A DNA stretch of 64,000 nucleotides from Coleofasciculus sp040219735 (GCA_040219735.1 JAVJRX010000134.1), one strand, 5' to 3'. Numbered from the stretch's first letter, positions 53,468 to 62,497 are shown. The notes: a model not told the origin generated them from the sequence alone. Made by a program: numbers and translations.

Positions 53468-53528
53468 TTTTAGCCCGGATGGTTAACGCTTACAGCGCGA
53501 TGGCGTGTAAGTGAGGTACACAAACAGA

Positions 53529-53559
53529 TCCCCGACAACTTCTACGAAGTCGGGGATCT
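53529..53559. repeat. Hairpin repeat (CCCCGAC...GTCGGGG type)
   Basis: ATCCCCGACAACTTCTACGA followed by AGTCGGGGAT, stem of about 9 bp with an internal loop. Related to the hairpin at 25505-25537. It lies 60 bases after the esterase stop and may act as its terminator, though no T-run is present. Confidence 0.5.
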
Positions 53560-53662
53560 TGCTTAGAAGACTCAAGATATCAGTTTTAACGGGTTTAAGC
53601 TTTGAGTTCTAGGCTTAATTCCGTAACTCGTCTAAACTATAATCGGGATTCAGGCGATCGCT

Positions 53663-53819
53663 ATTCCCCCAACCCCCAATACTGCTCGGATAAGCCTTGA
53701 GTAGCAGTAGGTTGGGTTGAGGTAACGAAACCCAACGTTTTACTAGGTTTGTTGGGTAACGCTGGCGCTCTACCCAACCTACAATTTTTCTTAACCGAGC
53801 AGTATTCCCCCAACCCCCA
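53663..53819. mobile_element. MITE-like palindromic element with 16-bp direct flanks
   Basis: A 16-bp direct repeat ATTCCCCCAACCCCCA (53663-53678 and 53804-53819) brackets an element with inverted ends AATACTGCTCGG (53678-53689) and CCGAGCAGTATT (53795-53806). The inside carries GTAGGTTGGGTT (53708) and AACCCAACGTT, GTTGGGT and ACCCAACCTAC, a nested inverted pattern common in cyanobacterial repeats. No coding capacity. The right flank supplies the first base of the start codon of the ATPase gene. Confidence 0.7.
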
Positions 53820-55174
53820 TGACTCAAACTGATTATCCCCGCGCCAATACCCTCAAAGCCGCCTTTAAAGCCTGTGACTTAGCGCCCCTCGAACCTGAAG
53901 AAATGGATCGCTATTATGTAGACTTATCCCCTGTTCGTAAATCCTCCGCCGTAGACAGCGTTAGCACTATCTTAGACTTCCAAGAACCTAGTGAATGTAC
54001 CACGATTCTATTCACTGGACATCGCGGCTGTGGTAAAAGTACAGAATTAAAACGGATTCAACAGCGCTGGCGGGATGATTATTATGTCATCTATCTAGAA
54101 GTTAACGAAGAAACTGATATTAATGATGTTCGCTATACCGATTTATATTTAATTGTCATCAAACAGGTTGAATTTGAACTGCGGAAACTCGGCTTATCGT
54201 TTGATACTCAACTCCTCCAGCAATTTGAGGCTTGGTTTAAGGATATCACCCAAGAAACCGAGGAAACCGTCGAAAAATCAGTTAGCCTCACCGGAGAAGC
54301 TAGCTTAGGTCTCGATGCGCCCTTTATTGCCAAACTCTTGGTTAAGTTGCTGGCGCAAATTAAAGGATCGAATCGGCAAAAAACCACGATTCGTCAAACC
54401 TTAGAAAAAGATTTATCTCGACTCAAGGCGGATATTAATCTGTTATTAGGGGATGCTTATGTGAAAATTCGCCGGAAGTTTCCCGACTATAAGGGATTAC
54501 TGATTATATTTGATAACCTGGATCGGATTCCCGTGGCGGTAGCCGACCATTTATTTCTCGACTATGCGACGCAGTTACAAGACCTGAATTGTACCCTAAT
54601 TTATACCGTCCCCATTTCCGTGCTTTGCTCCCCGAAAAACCCGTTGAAACAATGGGATAGTGACCCCCATATTGTGCCGATGGTGACGATTTATGAATTT
54701 GAACGGGAACGCTGTGATTTAGAGTATAAACTTGCTGGATTAGAGGCGATGGCGAGATTAATTGAACGGCGGGTTCAGGTGGAAGATGTGTTTGAATCCC
54801 GGAAGGTGTTGTTAGAGTTGGCAAAAGCTAGTGGCGGACATGTGCGCCAACTGATGCAGATGATGCGAACCGCTTGTCGCACGGCGAGTACCCGTAAACA
54901 TGAGAAAATTAATGCTGAGGATGTGACTTATGCGATTAAGCAACAACAGTTTGGGTTTGAACGGTTTATTCCCGATGACCATTATCCCCTTTTAGCTCAC
55001 ATCTGTCTGACAAAAAATGTGAGCAAAGATGAACTGGGTCAATTGATGCTATTTAATGTATCCGTATTAGAATATAACGGCGACAAACGCTGGAATTATC
55101 CCAATCCTGTGGTTAAGCAAAATGAATTCTTCCAAAAAGCTCTCGCCGCCATCCAATCGGGGCAGTCAGTATGA
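53819..55174 (+). CDS. P-loop ATPase (STAND/KAP-like) paired with a TPR protein
   Basis: A 451-aa ATPase. Walker A TILFTGHRGCGKSTELKRI is near residues 62-80. Walker B is GLLIIFDNLDRIP (about residue 225-237), and TVPISV is a sensor-like strand. The C-terminal region is helical with a winged-helix look (DDHYPLLAHICLTKNVSKDELGQLML). No toxin domain is visible in this chain. The start codon follows directly on a MITE-like repeat, with no ribosome site. Its last 17 codons overlap the TPR gene in another frame. The overlap and ATPase + repeat-sensor layout resemble a split STAND system. Function is inference. Confidence 0.78.
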   Translation: MTQTDYPRANTLKAAFKACDLAPLEPEEMDRYYVDLSPVRKSSAVDSVSTILDFQEPSECTTILFTGHRGCGKSTELKRIQQRWRDDYYVIYLEVNEETDINDVRYTDLYLIVIKQVEFELRKLGLSFDTQLLQQFEAWFKDITQETEETVEKSVSLTGEASLGLDAPFIAKLLVKLLAQIKGSNRQKTTIRQTLEKDLSRLKADINLLLGDAYVKIRRKFPDYKGLLIIFDNLDRIPVAVADHLFLDYATQLQDLNCTLIYTVPISVLCSPKNPLKQWDSDPHIVPMVTIYEFERERCDLEYKLAGLEAMARLIERRVQVEDVFESRKVLLELAKASGGHVRQLMQMMRTACRTASTRKHEKINAEDVTYAIKQQQFGFERFIPDDHYPLLAHICLTKNVSKDELGQLMLFNVSVLEYNGDKRWNYPNPVVKQNEFFQKALAAIQSGQSV

Positions 55175-57053
55175 GGAAATCGGGCATTTTTTGGCACAGA
55201 ATCAAGAAGAGTTTGCCGAACTGCTGACGTTTATTGACTTTGCCGAAGGCTTTACCCTGGGGTTTATTGAGGTGAACTTTTCCCCAGATCGGGAATTGCT
55301 GATTGAAGCTCTAACCCGCCATGATAATTGTCAGGCGATTCAGTGGGTGATTCTGGAGTTTGCTGATCCGAATTTGCGCTTTATTCGGGATGAGTTGGTG
55401 CAAGAGTTGGCTCAGATTCAGCCGGAACCGGATAAAAAGATTGTGGTGGTGATTAAGGGATTAGCTAAGTCGATTGGCGTATTTGGCGAGCATCCCCCGG
55501 TGTTAGTAGATCTGAACTTTGTCCGCGATTCCTATAAACGCACGGTTCCCCATCCGTTACTCTTTATTCTCCCTGATTATGCGATTACTCGGTTAGCTAA
55601 ATTTGCCCCGGATTTTTGGGCGTGGACATCCGGCGTCTTTCGGTTTAAAACCTCTCCCCAGATGAAAGATGATGCCATGGAACGAGCATTTCAGCCATCA
55701 AAATCGTTTCAGCCAATTGCCACACCGGAACAGCAAGAACGGGTGGAATTACTCCAGCGTCTGTTGATGGATTATCAGCCAACGGGAGAACAGGCTACGG
55801 GGGAAAACCTTCAGCATTATACGGAGATTTTAGAGCAGTTGGGTGAGGCGTATCTGACTCAGCGGAAACCAGAGGAAGCCAGGGAGTATTTAGAGGCGGC
55901 GCTGAACTTGAAGCCGGATGATCTAGGGTTTCAAGTGAGAGTTTTTAATCATTTAGGTAAGAGTTATCATCAGCAACGGCAATTTGAAGCGGCGATTCAG
56001 TATTATGAGCAGTCGTTAACCCTATCCCGGAGATTGGAGAATCGGCAGAGTGAAGCCACGGCATTATTTTATCTGGGTAATGTTTACCTGGAATTGAGGG
56101 AATTTCAACAGGCAAAAGCTTATTATCAGCAGGCTCTAAATATTTGTATTGAATTTAGCGCTCACTACGCTCAAGCTGATACGTATCACAATTTAGGCGT
56201 AGTTGCCCAAGAATTACGGGAGTATGAGCAGGCAAGAGCCTACTATCAGCAGGCTCTGGATATGAAGAGTGAATTTAGCGATCACTACTCTAAAGCTTAC
56301 ACCTATGGACAATTAGGAAACCTTGCTCAAGAGTTACGTGAGTATGAGCAGGCAAAAGCTTGTTATCAACAGGCTCTAAATATTTTTAGTGAATATAGCG
56401 CTCACTACGCTCAAGCTGATACGTATCACAATTTAGGCGTAGTTGCCCAAGAATTACGGGAGTATGAGCAGGCAAAAGCTTATTATCAGCAGGCTCTGGA
56501 TATTAAGATTGAATTTCGCGATCGCTACAATCAAGCTAACACTTATCATCAGTTAGGAATGGTTGCCCACGCCTTACAGGAGTATGAGCAGGCAAAGAGC
56601 TACTATCAGCAGGCTCTGGAGATTGATATTGAATTTGGTAATTGCTACGAGCAAGCCAACACCTATCACCAGTTAGGAAACCTTGCCCAAGAATTACGGG
56701 AGTATGAGCAGGCAAAAGCTTACTATCAACAAGCTCTGGATATTTTTATTGAATTTAGCGATCGCTACGCTCAAGCTAAAACCTATCATAACTTAGGGCC
56801 CATTGCCGCAGAGTTACGGGAGTATGAGCAGGCAAAGCATTATTATCAACAAGCGCTGGATATTTTTATTGAATTTAGCGATCGCTACAATCAAGCTAAC
56901 ACTTATCACAACTTAGGATTATTGGCAAAAACCCAGGAAAATTACGCTGAGGCTAAGGTCAATTTACAGACAGCCTTAGAGATATTTATCGAATATCAGG
57001 ATGAATATTTCGCTGATATGACGCGAGAATTATTAGAACGCCTTCCGGATTGA
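55122..57053 (+). CDS. TPR-repeat protein overlapping the ATPase gene
   Basis: A 643-aa soluble protein. Residues of about 20-190 are a non-repeat domain (FAELLTFIDFAEGFTLGFIE and IKGLAKSIGVFGEHPPVLVD) that I do not recognise. After a short linker there are ten TPR-like units of 40 aa (about 235-640). Eight are of a kinesin-light-chain style, with TYHNLGVVAQELREYEQAKA and YYQQALDIFIEF patterns. Repeat units are highly similar at DNA level, showing recent homogenisation. The gene starts 53 bases before the end of the ATPase gene, so the two proteins should be made in a fixed ratio. A sensor/scaffold role is inferred. Confidence 0.82.
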   Translation: MNSSKKLSPPSNRGSQYEEIGHFLAQNQEEFAELLTFIDFAEGFTLGFIEVNFSPDRELLIEALTRHDNCQAIQWVILEFADPNLRFIRDELVQELAQIQPEPDKKIVVVIKGLAKSIGVFGEHPPVLVDLNFVRDSYKRTVPHPLLFILPDYAITRLAKFAPDFWAWTSGVFRFKTSPQMKDDAMERAFQPSKSFQPIATPEQQERVELLQRLLMDYQPTGEQATGENLQHYTEILEQLGEAYLTQRKPEEAREYLEAALNLKPDDLGFQVRVFNHLGKSYHQQRQFEAAIQYYEQSLTLSRRLENRQSEATALFYLGNVYLELREFQQAKAYYQQALNICIEFSAHYAQADTYHNLGVVAQELREYEQARAYYQQALDMKSEFSDHYSKAYTYGQLGNLAQELREYEQAKACYQQALNIFSEYSAHYAQADTYHNLGVVAQELREYEQAKAYYQQALDIKIEFRDRYNQANTYHQLGMVAHALQEYEQAKSYYQQALEIDIEFGNCYEQANTYHQLGNLAQELREYEQAKAYYQQALDIFIEFSDRYAQAKTYHNLGPIAAELREYEQAKHYYQQALDIFIEFSDRYNQANTYHNLGLLAKTQENYAEAKVNLQTALEIFIEYQDEYFADMTRELLERLPD

Positions 57054-57532
57054 GGACTTACCTGACTCACGCTAAAAGTTTAGATCCCCCTAAATCCCCC
57101 TTAAAAAGGGGGACTTTGAAGAATTTCTGGTTTTCCTCTTTAGAAAAGAGACTTTGAAGAATTTCCGGTTCCCCCGCCTAACAAAAAGCGAAGTATCCCC
57201 TAGCTCCCCCCGCTCCCCCAGCTCCCCCAGCTCCCCCAGCTCCCCCCGCTCCCCCAGCTCCCCCCGCTCCCCCAGCTCCCCCCGCTCCCCTAGCTCCCCC
57301 CGCTCCCCCAGCTCCCCCCGCTCCCCCAGCTCCCCCAGCTCCCCCCGCTCCCCCCGCTCCCCCAGCTCCCCCCGCTCCCCCCGCTCCCCCCGCTCCCCCC
57401 GCTCCCCGATGAATTAGCGCTAAAGCGCTCACTACGAACAACGACGAGCCTAGCTTGAGTCAGCGATAGTGATTTTGAGGTAAGGTTAGAAATCAGATGG
57501 CAATGGGAGAGCAATAGGCAAAGGACGTTCTG
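57054..57532. repeat. Long 9-mer tandem repeat array (AGCTCCCCC)
   Basis: About 24 units of AGCTCCCCC or CGCTCCCCC, 57195-57408, with a flanking pair of near-identical GGGACTTTGAAGAATTTC copies (about 57110 and 57150). The array keeps one reading frame open on both strands by its 9-base period, so the Ser-Pro and Gly-Ala frames here are artefacts. The remaining 120 bases before the next gene hold no clear promoter. Confidence 0.85.
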
Positions 57533-60187
57533 ATGAAGCTCATAAACTCGGTGACTTTGACATTCCTATCGTTAAGCGCAGTTGTCTTTTCGACAATCCT
57601 ATTGTCTGTTGGCGTTATCCAGCCTCAAGCCATCGCCCAACATGCGTTACTATCTCAAGCGCTTTCCGATACCGAGGAACAAGAGTTGGAACGGTTGCGG
57701 GAGCAGCGGCGTATCCAAGAACAAGTACAGGCGGAGGCAAATCGCGCCTTTAGTCGCACCACCACCCTGTTTAATGTCCTCCTAGCTGTCTTAGCGCTGC
57801 TGTTAATTGCGGCGATTGTTGGCTTATTCCTGTTGCGACGGGCGGTAATTCGCGAGGTGGCGGATTTGGTGAGAGCGCATCTGAATGAATTAACCGACTT
57901 GGAAGGGAAAATTAACCAGGCGAATCAACAGGTACAAGCGATTCTGGAACGTACCGAAGATTTAGCTAATGATTTAAATAGAGAAGCCGATGACTTCTAC
58001 GAAGATATTGGCATGAAGCAAAAAGAGTCATCCCAGCTTCTGAGTGAACTCTCGGAATCTCAACAACAGGCTCTGCGAGACTTAAATACCCATATTAAAG
58101 ACGCCCAAAAAGCTCTGGCTCAAACCGATGAAGAGTTTTCCCACCATTTATCCCAACTGCGTTCTCACGTTGAATCGGAACAAACGAATACACTGGAGAA
58201 CCTGAAACAATTAACCGCCCAGTTTACGCCGGAACTGGCGAAATTACAACAGGATACCCACGCCGAAAAAGATCGGGTTGTGGAAAACCTGAAAAATTCA
58301 GAAACAGCGTTTAGCAATCAACTGGCGGAACTCTTTAACCACGCCCAAAGCCAACGGGATAGAATTCTCCAGAGTTTAGAACAACTCAGTGCCGAATTTG
58401 CCCCGGAACTCTCCAAACTGCAACAGGCGGCTCAAGGGGAAAAAGCGGCAATTATCCAGCGCTTACAAAAAACAGAGACGGAGTTTGGCAAGCAATTAAC
58501 TCAACTGCAAAACGAGGCACAAAAACAACGGGATAGGATTCTCCAGAACTTAGAAAAACTCCAGAAGGAGTTTACACCCCAGCTTGACCAAGTGAAAGGG
58601 TCACTGAACGAACAAAAAGCGACAATTTTACAGAACTTGCAACAGGCGGAAACGGAGTTTAAACAGCAATTAACCCAACTGCAAACTACCACGAAACAAG
58701 AACGGGAAAGTATTCTAGAGAATTTGCAACGCCTCGCCTCAGAGTTCTCACCCCAATTGACAGAGATTAAAACGGAAGCGGAACAAAAGGCGAAACAGCA
58801 GCAAGGGACAGCCTTTGCAGATGTGGAACGCTTACGCCAAGACGTTACGCGCCACCTGGAACAATCCCAATCGCAAATTCAAGGACAGATTGATCAAACC
58901 TTGGGTAATTTGAAAAAATTGGAGCAGGAGGTAACCCGTCAGCTTTCAACAACCCAATCGGGAGTACAAGAAAACCGCGCTCAAACCCTGCAAAGTTTGA
59001 GTCAAATCCAAACCGAGTTTACTAATCAATTTTCTCAATTCCAGTCGGCGATTCAAGAGCGAAAAGATCAGGCGTTCCAAAGCCTGGAAAAATTGGAGTC
59101 TATGTTAGGCGATGAGTTAACCGATATTCAAAGCGATGCTCAACGGCAAAAACAGGAAATTCTGCAAAAATTAGCAGAGATTACGCCCACGGAAATTGCC
59201 GAATCTGCCTTGTCTGATGTACTGCAACAAATCCAACCCCTGACGGAACAACTGGAACGATTGCATGAGAATCATCCTGAGTTTTTCTTGAATGTCAAGG
59301 ACTATATTAATCAAGGGAATAATTTATTCGCTCAAGGTGACTATGAAGAGGCGATCGCACGGTATGATCAAGCCTTAGAACTACAACCCGATAACGCGAA
59401 TCTATGGCATCAGCGCGGTGTCGCCTTATGGGAATTGAAACGCTACCAAGACGCGATCGCATCCTTGGATCGGGGATTGGAACTCGCCCCAGAAGCCACC
59501 GATACCTTGTATTATAGAGGGTTAGCTTTACGGGAATTGAAGCGTTTTGAAGGGGCGTTAGTGGCGTTCAATAAGGTGATTCAAATCCAGCCTGATGATT
59601 ACAAAGCATGGCTAAATCGGGGAATGATGCTAGGGAGATTGAAACGCCGGGAGGATGCGATCGCATCCTTTGAGCAGGCGTTGGAAATCAAACCCGATTA
59701 CCATGAAGCTTGGGTAAATCGGGGTGTGGTACTCGGCGCACTGCAACAACACCAAGAGGCGTTTAATTCCTTTGATAAAGCGGTACAAGTGCAACCTGAT
59801 GATGGCGTGGCTTGGTTTAATCGCGGCTTAGCCTTGGCGGTATTAGAACGGTATGAGGAGGCGGTAACGTCTTTTGAAAAGGCGATTGAACTCAAACCCG
59901 ATTCCCATAAAGCTTGGACATACAAAGGGAATATGTTGATCAAGTTAAAACGCAATCAGGAAGCGTTAGAAAGTTATGATCAGGCATTAGCCATTCAACC
60001 CGATTATGCCCCAGCTTTTTATCAGAAAGCTATCGGCTATGCTCAACAACGTCAGGTTCACTTCAGTATCGATAACTTAGAAAAAGCGATCGCCCTCAAT
60101 CCTGCATATCGTGAGGAAGCCAGAACGGATTTGGACTTGGACGCGATCACCAAAGATGATCGATTTTGGCGCTTAATCGAACAATAA
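57533..60187 (+). CDS. Membrane-anchored coiled-coil protein with C-terminal TPRs
   Basis: An 884-aa protein. A signal-like hydrophobic N-terminus (FLSLSAVVFSTILLSVGVI, ending near AIAQ) comes first. A second membrane helix lies at about 78-102 (LFNVLLAVLALLLIAAIVGLF). Residues of about 105-580 form a very long coiled coil made of about ten diverged units of roughly 45 residues (each with (Q/E)RDRILQSLEQL and EFxPxLxxLQ patterns). Residues of about 595-870 hold eight TPRs (YDQALELQPDNANLWHQRG types). The layout suggests a rod anchored in the membrane with a protein-binding end. It follows the ATPase/TPR pair in the same direction but is separated by the 9-mer array. Function unknown. Confidence 0.83.
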   Translation: MKLINSVTLTFLSLSAVVFSTILLSVGVIQPQAIAQHALLSQALSDTEEQELERLREQRRIQEQVQAEANRAFSRTTTLFNVLLAVLALLLIAAIVGLFLLRRAVIREVADLVRAHLNELTDLEGKINQANQQVQAILERTEDLANDLNREADDFYEDIGMKQKESSQLLSELSESQQQALRDLNTHIKDAQKALAQTDEEFSHHLSQLRSHVESEQTNTLENLKQLTAQFTPELAKLQQDTHAEKDRVVENLKNSETAFSNQLAELFNHAQSQRDRILQSLEQLSAEFAPELSKLQQAAQGEKAAIIQRLQKTETEFGKQLTQLQNEAQKQRDRILQNLEKLQKEFTPQLDQVKGSLNEQKATILQNLQQAETEFKQQLTQLQTTTKQERESILENLQRLASEFSPQLTEIKTEAEQKAKQQQGTAFADVERLRQDVTRHLEQSQSQIQGQIDQTLGNLKKLEQEVTRQLSTTQSGVQENRAQTLQSLSQIQTEFTNQFSQFQSAIQERKDQAFQSLEKLESMLGDELTDIQSDAQRQKQEILQKLAEITPTEIAESALSDVLQQIQPLTEQLERLHENHPEFFLNVKDYINQGNNLFAQGDYEEAIARYDQALELQPDNANLWHQRGVALWELKRYQDAIASLDRGLELAPEATDTLYYRGLALRELKRFEGALVAFNKVIQIQPDDYKAWLNRGMMLGRLKRREDAIASFEQALEIKPDYHEAWVNRGVVLGALQQHQEAFNSFDKAVQVQPDDGVAWFNRGLALAVLERYEEAVTSFEKAIELKPDSHKAWTYKGNMLIKLKRNQEALESYDQALAIQPDYAPAFYQKAIGYAQQRQVHFSIDNLEKAIALNPAYREEARTDLDLDAITKDDRFWRLIEQ

Positions 60188-60208
60188 ACTATTGAGACAT
60201 TAAATCAA

Positions 60209-60802
60209 ATGATAATTCAAGCAGAAGAACAAAAAAATTACACCCCTAAAGAGTACCTGGAGTTTGAAATTAACTCAGAAGAACGACATGAATTCATTAA
60301 TGGCGAAATTGTATTGATGACTGGCGGAACCCCAAATCATAATCAAATTGCTCTAAATCTGAGTGGTGCGCTAAATTTCGCCCTGAAGCGTCAACCCTAT
60401 CGAGTATTCGTCACCGATCAACGGCTCTGGATTCCTCGAAAACGTATCTACACCTATCCTGATGTTATGGTCGTTCAGGGTGAATTGCAACTACAAGAAG
60501 GACGACAAGACACGATCACAAATCCTTTAATCATTGCTGAAGTGTTGTCAAAATCTACCCGAAGTCATGACAAAGCTGCTAAATTTGACGCCTATCGCAC
60601 GATTCCCAGTTTTCAGGAATATCTCTTAATTGACCAATACACGATGCACATTGAACACTATTTCAAAACCGAGCGAAAACGCTGGACATTCTATGAATAT
60701 GATGATGCTAATGAAATCGTTAATCTAAACTCGTTTTCATTCCAAATAACTCTAGAAGAAATTTATGACAAAGTTGAGTTTGAATCAGCCAAAGATAGTT
60801 AA
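60209..60802 (+). CDS. Uma2 family putative endonuclease
   Basis: A 197-aa Uma2/DUF820 protein. It has the family start EYLEFEINSEERHEFINGEIVLMTGG, the D in YTYPDVMVVQGE, then PLIIAEVLSKSTRSHDKAAKFDAYRTIPSFQEYLLID, which carries the ExL-S and K residues of the PD-(D/E)XK-like centre. Complete and of normal length. It follows the coiled-coil gene by 21 bases, so it may be co-transcribed. It shares only family-level similarity with the Uma2 gene at 34168. Confidence 0.9.
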   Translation: MIIQAEEQKNYTPKEYLEFEINSEERHEFINGEIVLMTGGTPNHNQIALNLSGALNFALKRQPYRVFVTDQRLWIPRKRIYTYPDVMVVQGELQLQEGRQDTITNPLIIAEVLSKSTRSHDKAAKFDAYRTIPSFQEYLLIDQYTMHIEHYFKTERKRWTFYEYDDANEIVNLNSFSFQITLEEIYDKVEFESAKDS

Positions 60803-60838
60803 ACCATGAATAGATTGAGTGTAAAAACTGAAAGTGTG

Positions 60839-60867
60839 ACCAATGACCAATGACCAATGACAAAACG
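60839..60867. repeat. Heptad repeats (CCAATGA)
   Basis: Three to four ATGACCA/CCAATGA heptads just before the HTH-protein start. An in-frame ATG at 60850 lies in this array, so the start at 60868 is preferred. Confidence 0.8.
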
Positions 60868-61638
60868 ATGACACCCGAACAAAAAAAAGAAATCACCGAA
60901 CTACGCGATCGCAACTTAACCCCGAAACAAATTGCTCGCAAATTAGGATTACGGGCGGCTGAAGTCACCGCCTATATCAAAGAACAGGCGGAAGAAACCA
61001 CACTTGCCCGTGTTGCATCAGGAGAATTAGATCCAGTTTTTGAATGCTTCGTCAACGCCAACTGTGCTGAGTATTATCTTCATGACAATACTGAACCCGT
61101 CCAAGAAACCGAGGACAATATCGACCGAGGTTTAGCCTTAGTCTGTATTACCCGCAAACCCAAGTATGACCGATTCACCGTTTGTACTTACCTGTTAGAT
61201 GTATGGTGTCTCGGTGTCAAAGATACCATGGGTCCGCGTCAACTGAATTCAGTTGAATATAAACAGATGTTAGACTACGCCTATCAAGGCTTTCCCGAAG
61301 GATCTCAAAAAATTACCCTAGAACAAGCCCAATCCCTAGTTTATAGTGCAGTAGACTATGCCGAAAAATTAGGATTTCAACCCCATCAAGATTTTAAGCG
61401 ATCGCGACAGCATTTAGGTAAGTGGAGTGGTCAACCCAAAATTCAATTGGGTCGCAATGGCAAACCATTTTATATTAGTGGTCCCTACGATAATTCAGAA
61501 ATGATTATCAACATCTTGAACAAAAATGTCGGTGAGGGTAACTATGATTACATGACCAAATTATTTGATGATTCTGATAACTCGGGTTCCTTCACTGACT
61601 CTTTGTTAACTGAATCCTTATTCGGGGAGCTTCTTTAA
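60868..61638 (+). CDS. Helix-turn-helix protein with conserved C-terminal domain
   Basis: A 256-aa protein from ATG 60868. The N-terminus has an HTH of the resolvase/sigma-like kind (ELRDRNLTPKQIARKLGLRAAEVTAYI, about residues 9-34). The remaining 200 residues hold a conserved domain of unknown function with FECFVNANCAEYYL, GLALVCITRKPKYDRFTVCTYLLDVWCLGVKD and FQPHQDFKRSRQHLG. Such proteins are widely found in bacteria without known job. The 3' end overlaps the convergent methyltransferase gene by 21 bases. The start follows a heptad array. Confidence 0.75.
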   Translation: MTPEQKKEITELRDRNLTPKQIARKLGLRAAEVTAYIKEQAEETTLARVASGELDPVFECFVNANCAEYYLHDNTEPVQETEDNIDRGLALVCITRKPKYDRFTVCTYLLDVWCLGVKDTMGPRQLNSVEYKQMLDYAYQGFPEGSQKITLEQAQSLVYSAVDYAEKLGFQPHQDFKRSRQHLGKWSGQPKIQLGRNGKPFYISGPYDNSEMIINILNKNVGEGNYDYMTKLFDDSDNSGSFTDSLLTESLFGELL

Positions 61639-62445
61639 CATACAAAAATGTCCGGCTGACTTAATCGGTAGTGACAATTGATACTTATCCGGATGGGCAG
61701 CGATGAACTCCTCGACGGCTGTTTTTACGCCCGTCGAGAAAAAGTCGTAATCATCAACAATAATATGTCCACCTTTGGATAATACCTGGTCAAGAAAATT
61801 GAGAGCCACTAAAATAGGTTCATAAAAATCAAAATCGACGTAGGCAAAACAAACCTGTTGAGGTCGATTAGATGACTGAATCGTTTTTTCAATAAACCCG
61901 GGTATAATTTGAGTCCGTTCTGAGGGAAAGTTAATATCATTTAATCGCTTTTGCACCAGATCAACAGCGGTGAGCATTGTCCCCGTGTAGGCATCCATTG
62001 ATCCGAGATTAAAAATATCATCTTTTAGTGTATCTTTAGCGGAGGGTTTGGGTAATCCAGCAAAGGAATCAAAAAGCCAAATTGTTTTATCCGTCTTTTG
62101 AATTTCATACGCCATTAATGCTGATGTCGCACCTTGGGCGACGCCAAATTCACAGATATCCCCTGGCAAGTGTAAAGATTTATGTAAATAATTGACAATA
62201 TAGAACGCTTCACTGACCGATGTACCTAAAAGTTTAAACAGTAAATCAGTTCTTACCTCGTCATAGTCGGGTAAATCAGTCAGAAGTATCTCTTTATAAA
62301 CCCCTTCCACTTCTTTGAGCAGTGTTTTATATCGAGTATCGGGTTGATTCAGTTGTGCTAGTTGATAGCCTAACTCTTTTTTAGAATAAAACTTATATAA
62401 TTTATCTAGACTGTTAAAAATTAACCGCTCCATCACGTTAAACAT
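61618..62445 (-). CDS. TylF/MycF family SAM-dependent O-methyltransferase
   Basis: A 275-aa protein of the macrocin-O-methyltransferase (TylF) superfamily. The SAM loop is ICEFGVAQGATSALMAYEI (about residues 97-115), followed by IWLFDSFAGLPKPS with the acidic residue for the SAM ribose. Metal-ligand region AYVDFDFYEPILVAL and IIVDDYDFFSTG are conserved. The N-terminal helical extension is typical. In this family sugar or polyketide hydroxyls are methylated; the acceptor here is unknown. Convergent and overlapping by 21 bases with the HTH gene. Confidence 0.85.
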   Translation of the reverse strand: MFNVMERLIFNSLDKLYKFYSKKELGYQLAQLNQPDTRYKTLLKEVEGVYKEILLTDLPDYDEVRTDLLFKLLGTSVSEAFYIVNYLHKSLHLPGDICEFGVAQGATSALMAYEIQKTDKTIWLFDSFAGLPKPSAKDTLKDDIFNLGSMDAYTGTMLTAVDLVQKRLNDINFPSERTQIIPGFIEKTIQSSNRPQQVCFAYVDFDFYEPILVALNFLDQVLSKGGHIIVDDYDFFSTGVKTAVEEFIAAHPDKYQLSLPIKSAGHFCMLKKLPE

Positions 62446-62497
62446 TAGATGGGTTTAGCTCCTAATAGTGTTCTGACTCTGTATTAAACCATAAAAC

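Noticed and set aside
57154..57441. Open frames of SPSSPRSP on the + strand and GGAGGA on the - strand
   Set aside because: They arise from the 9-base period of the tandem array, which keeps all frames open; no start signal or real composition.
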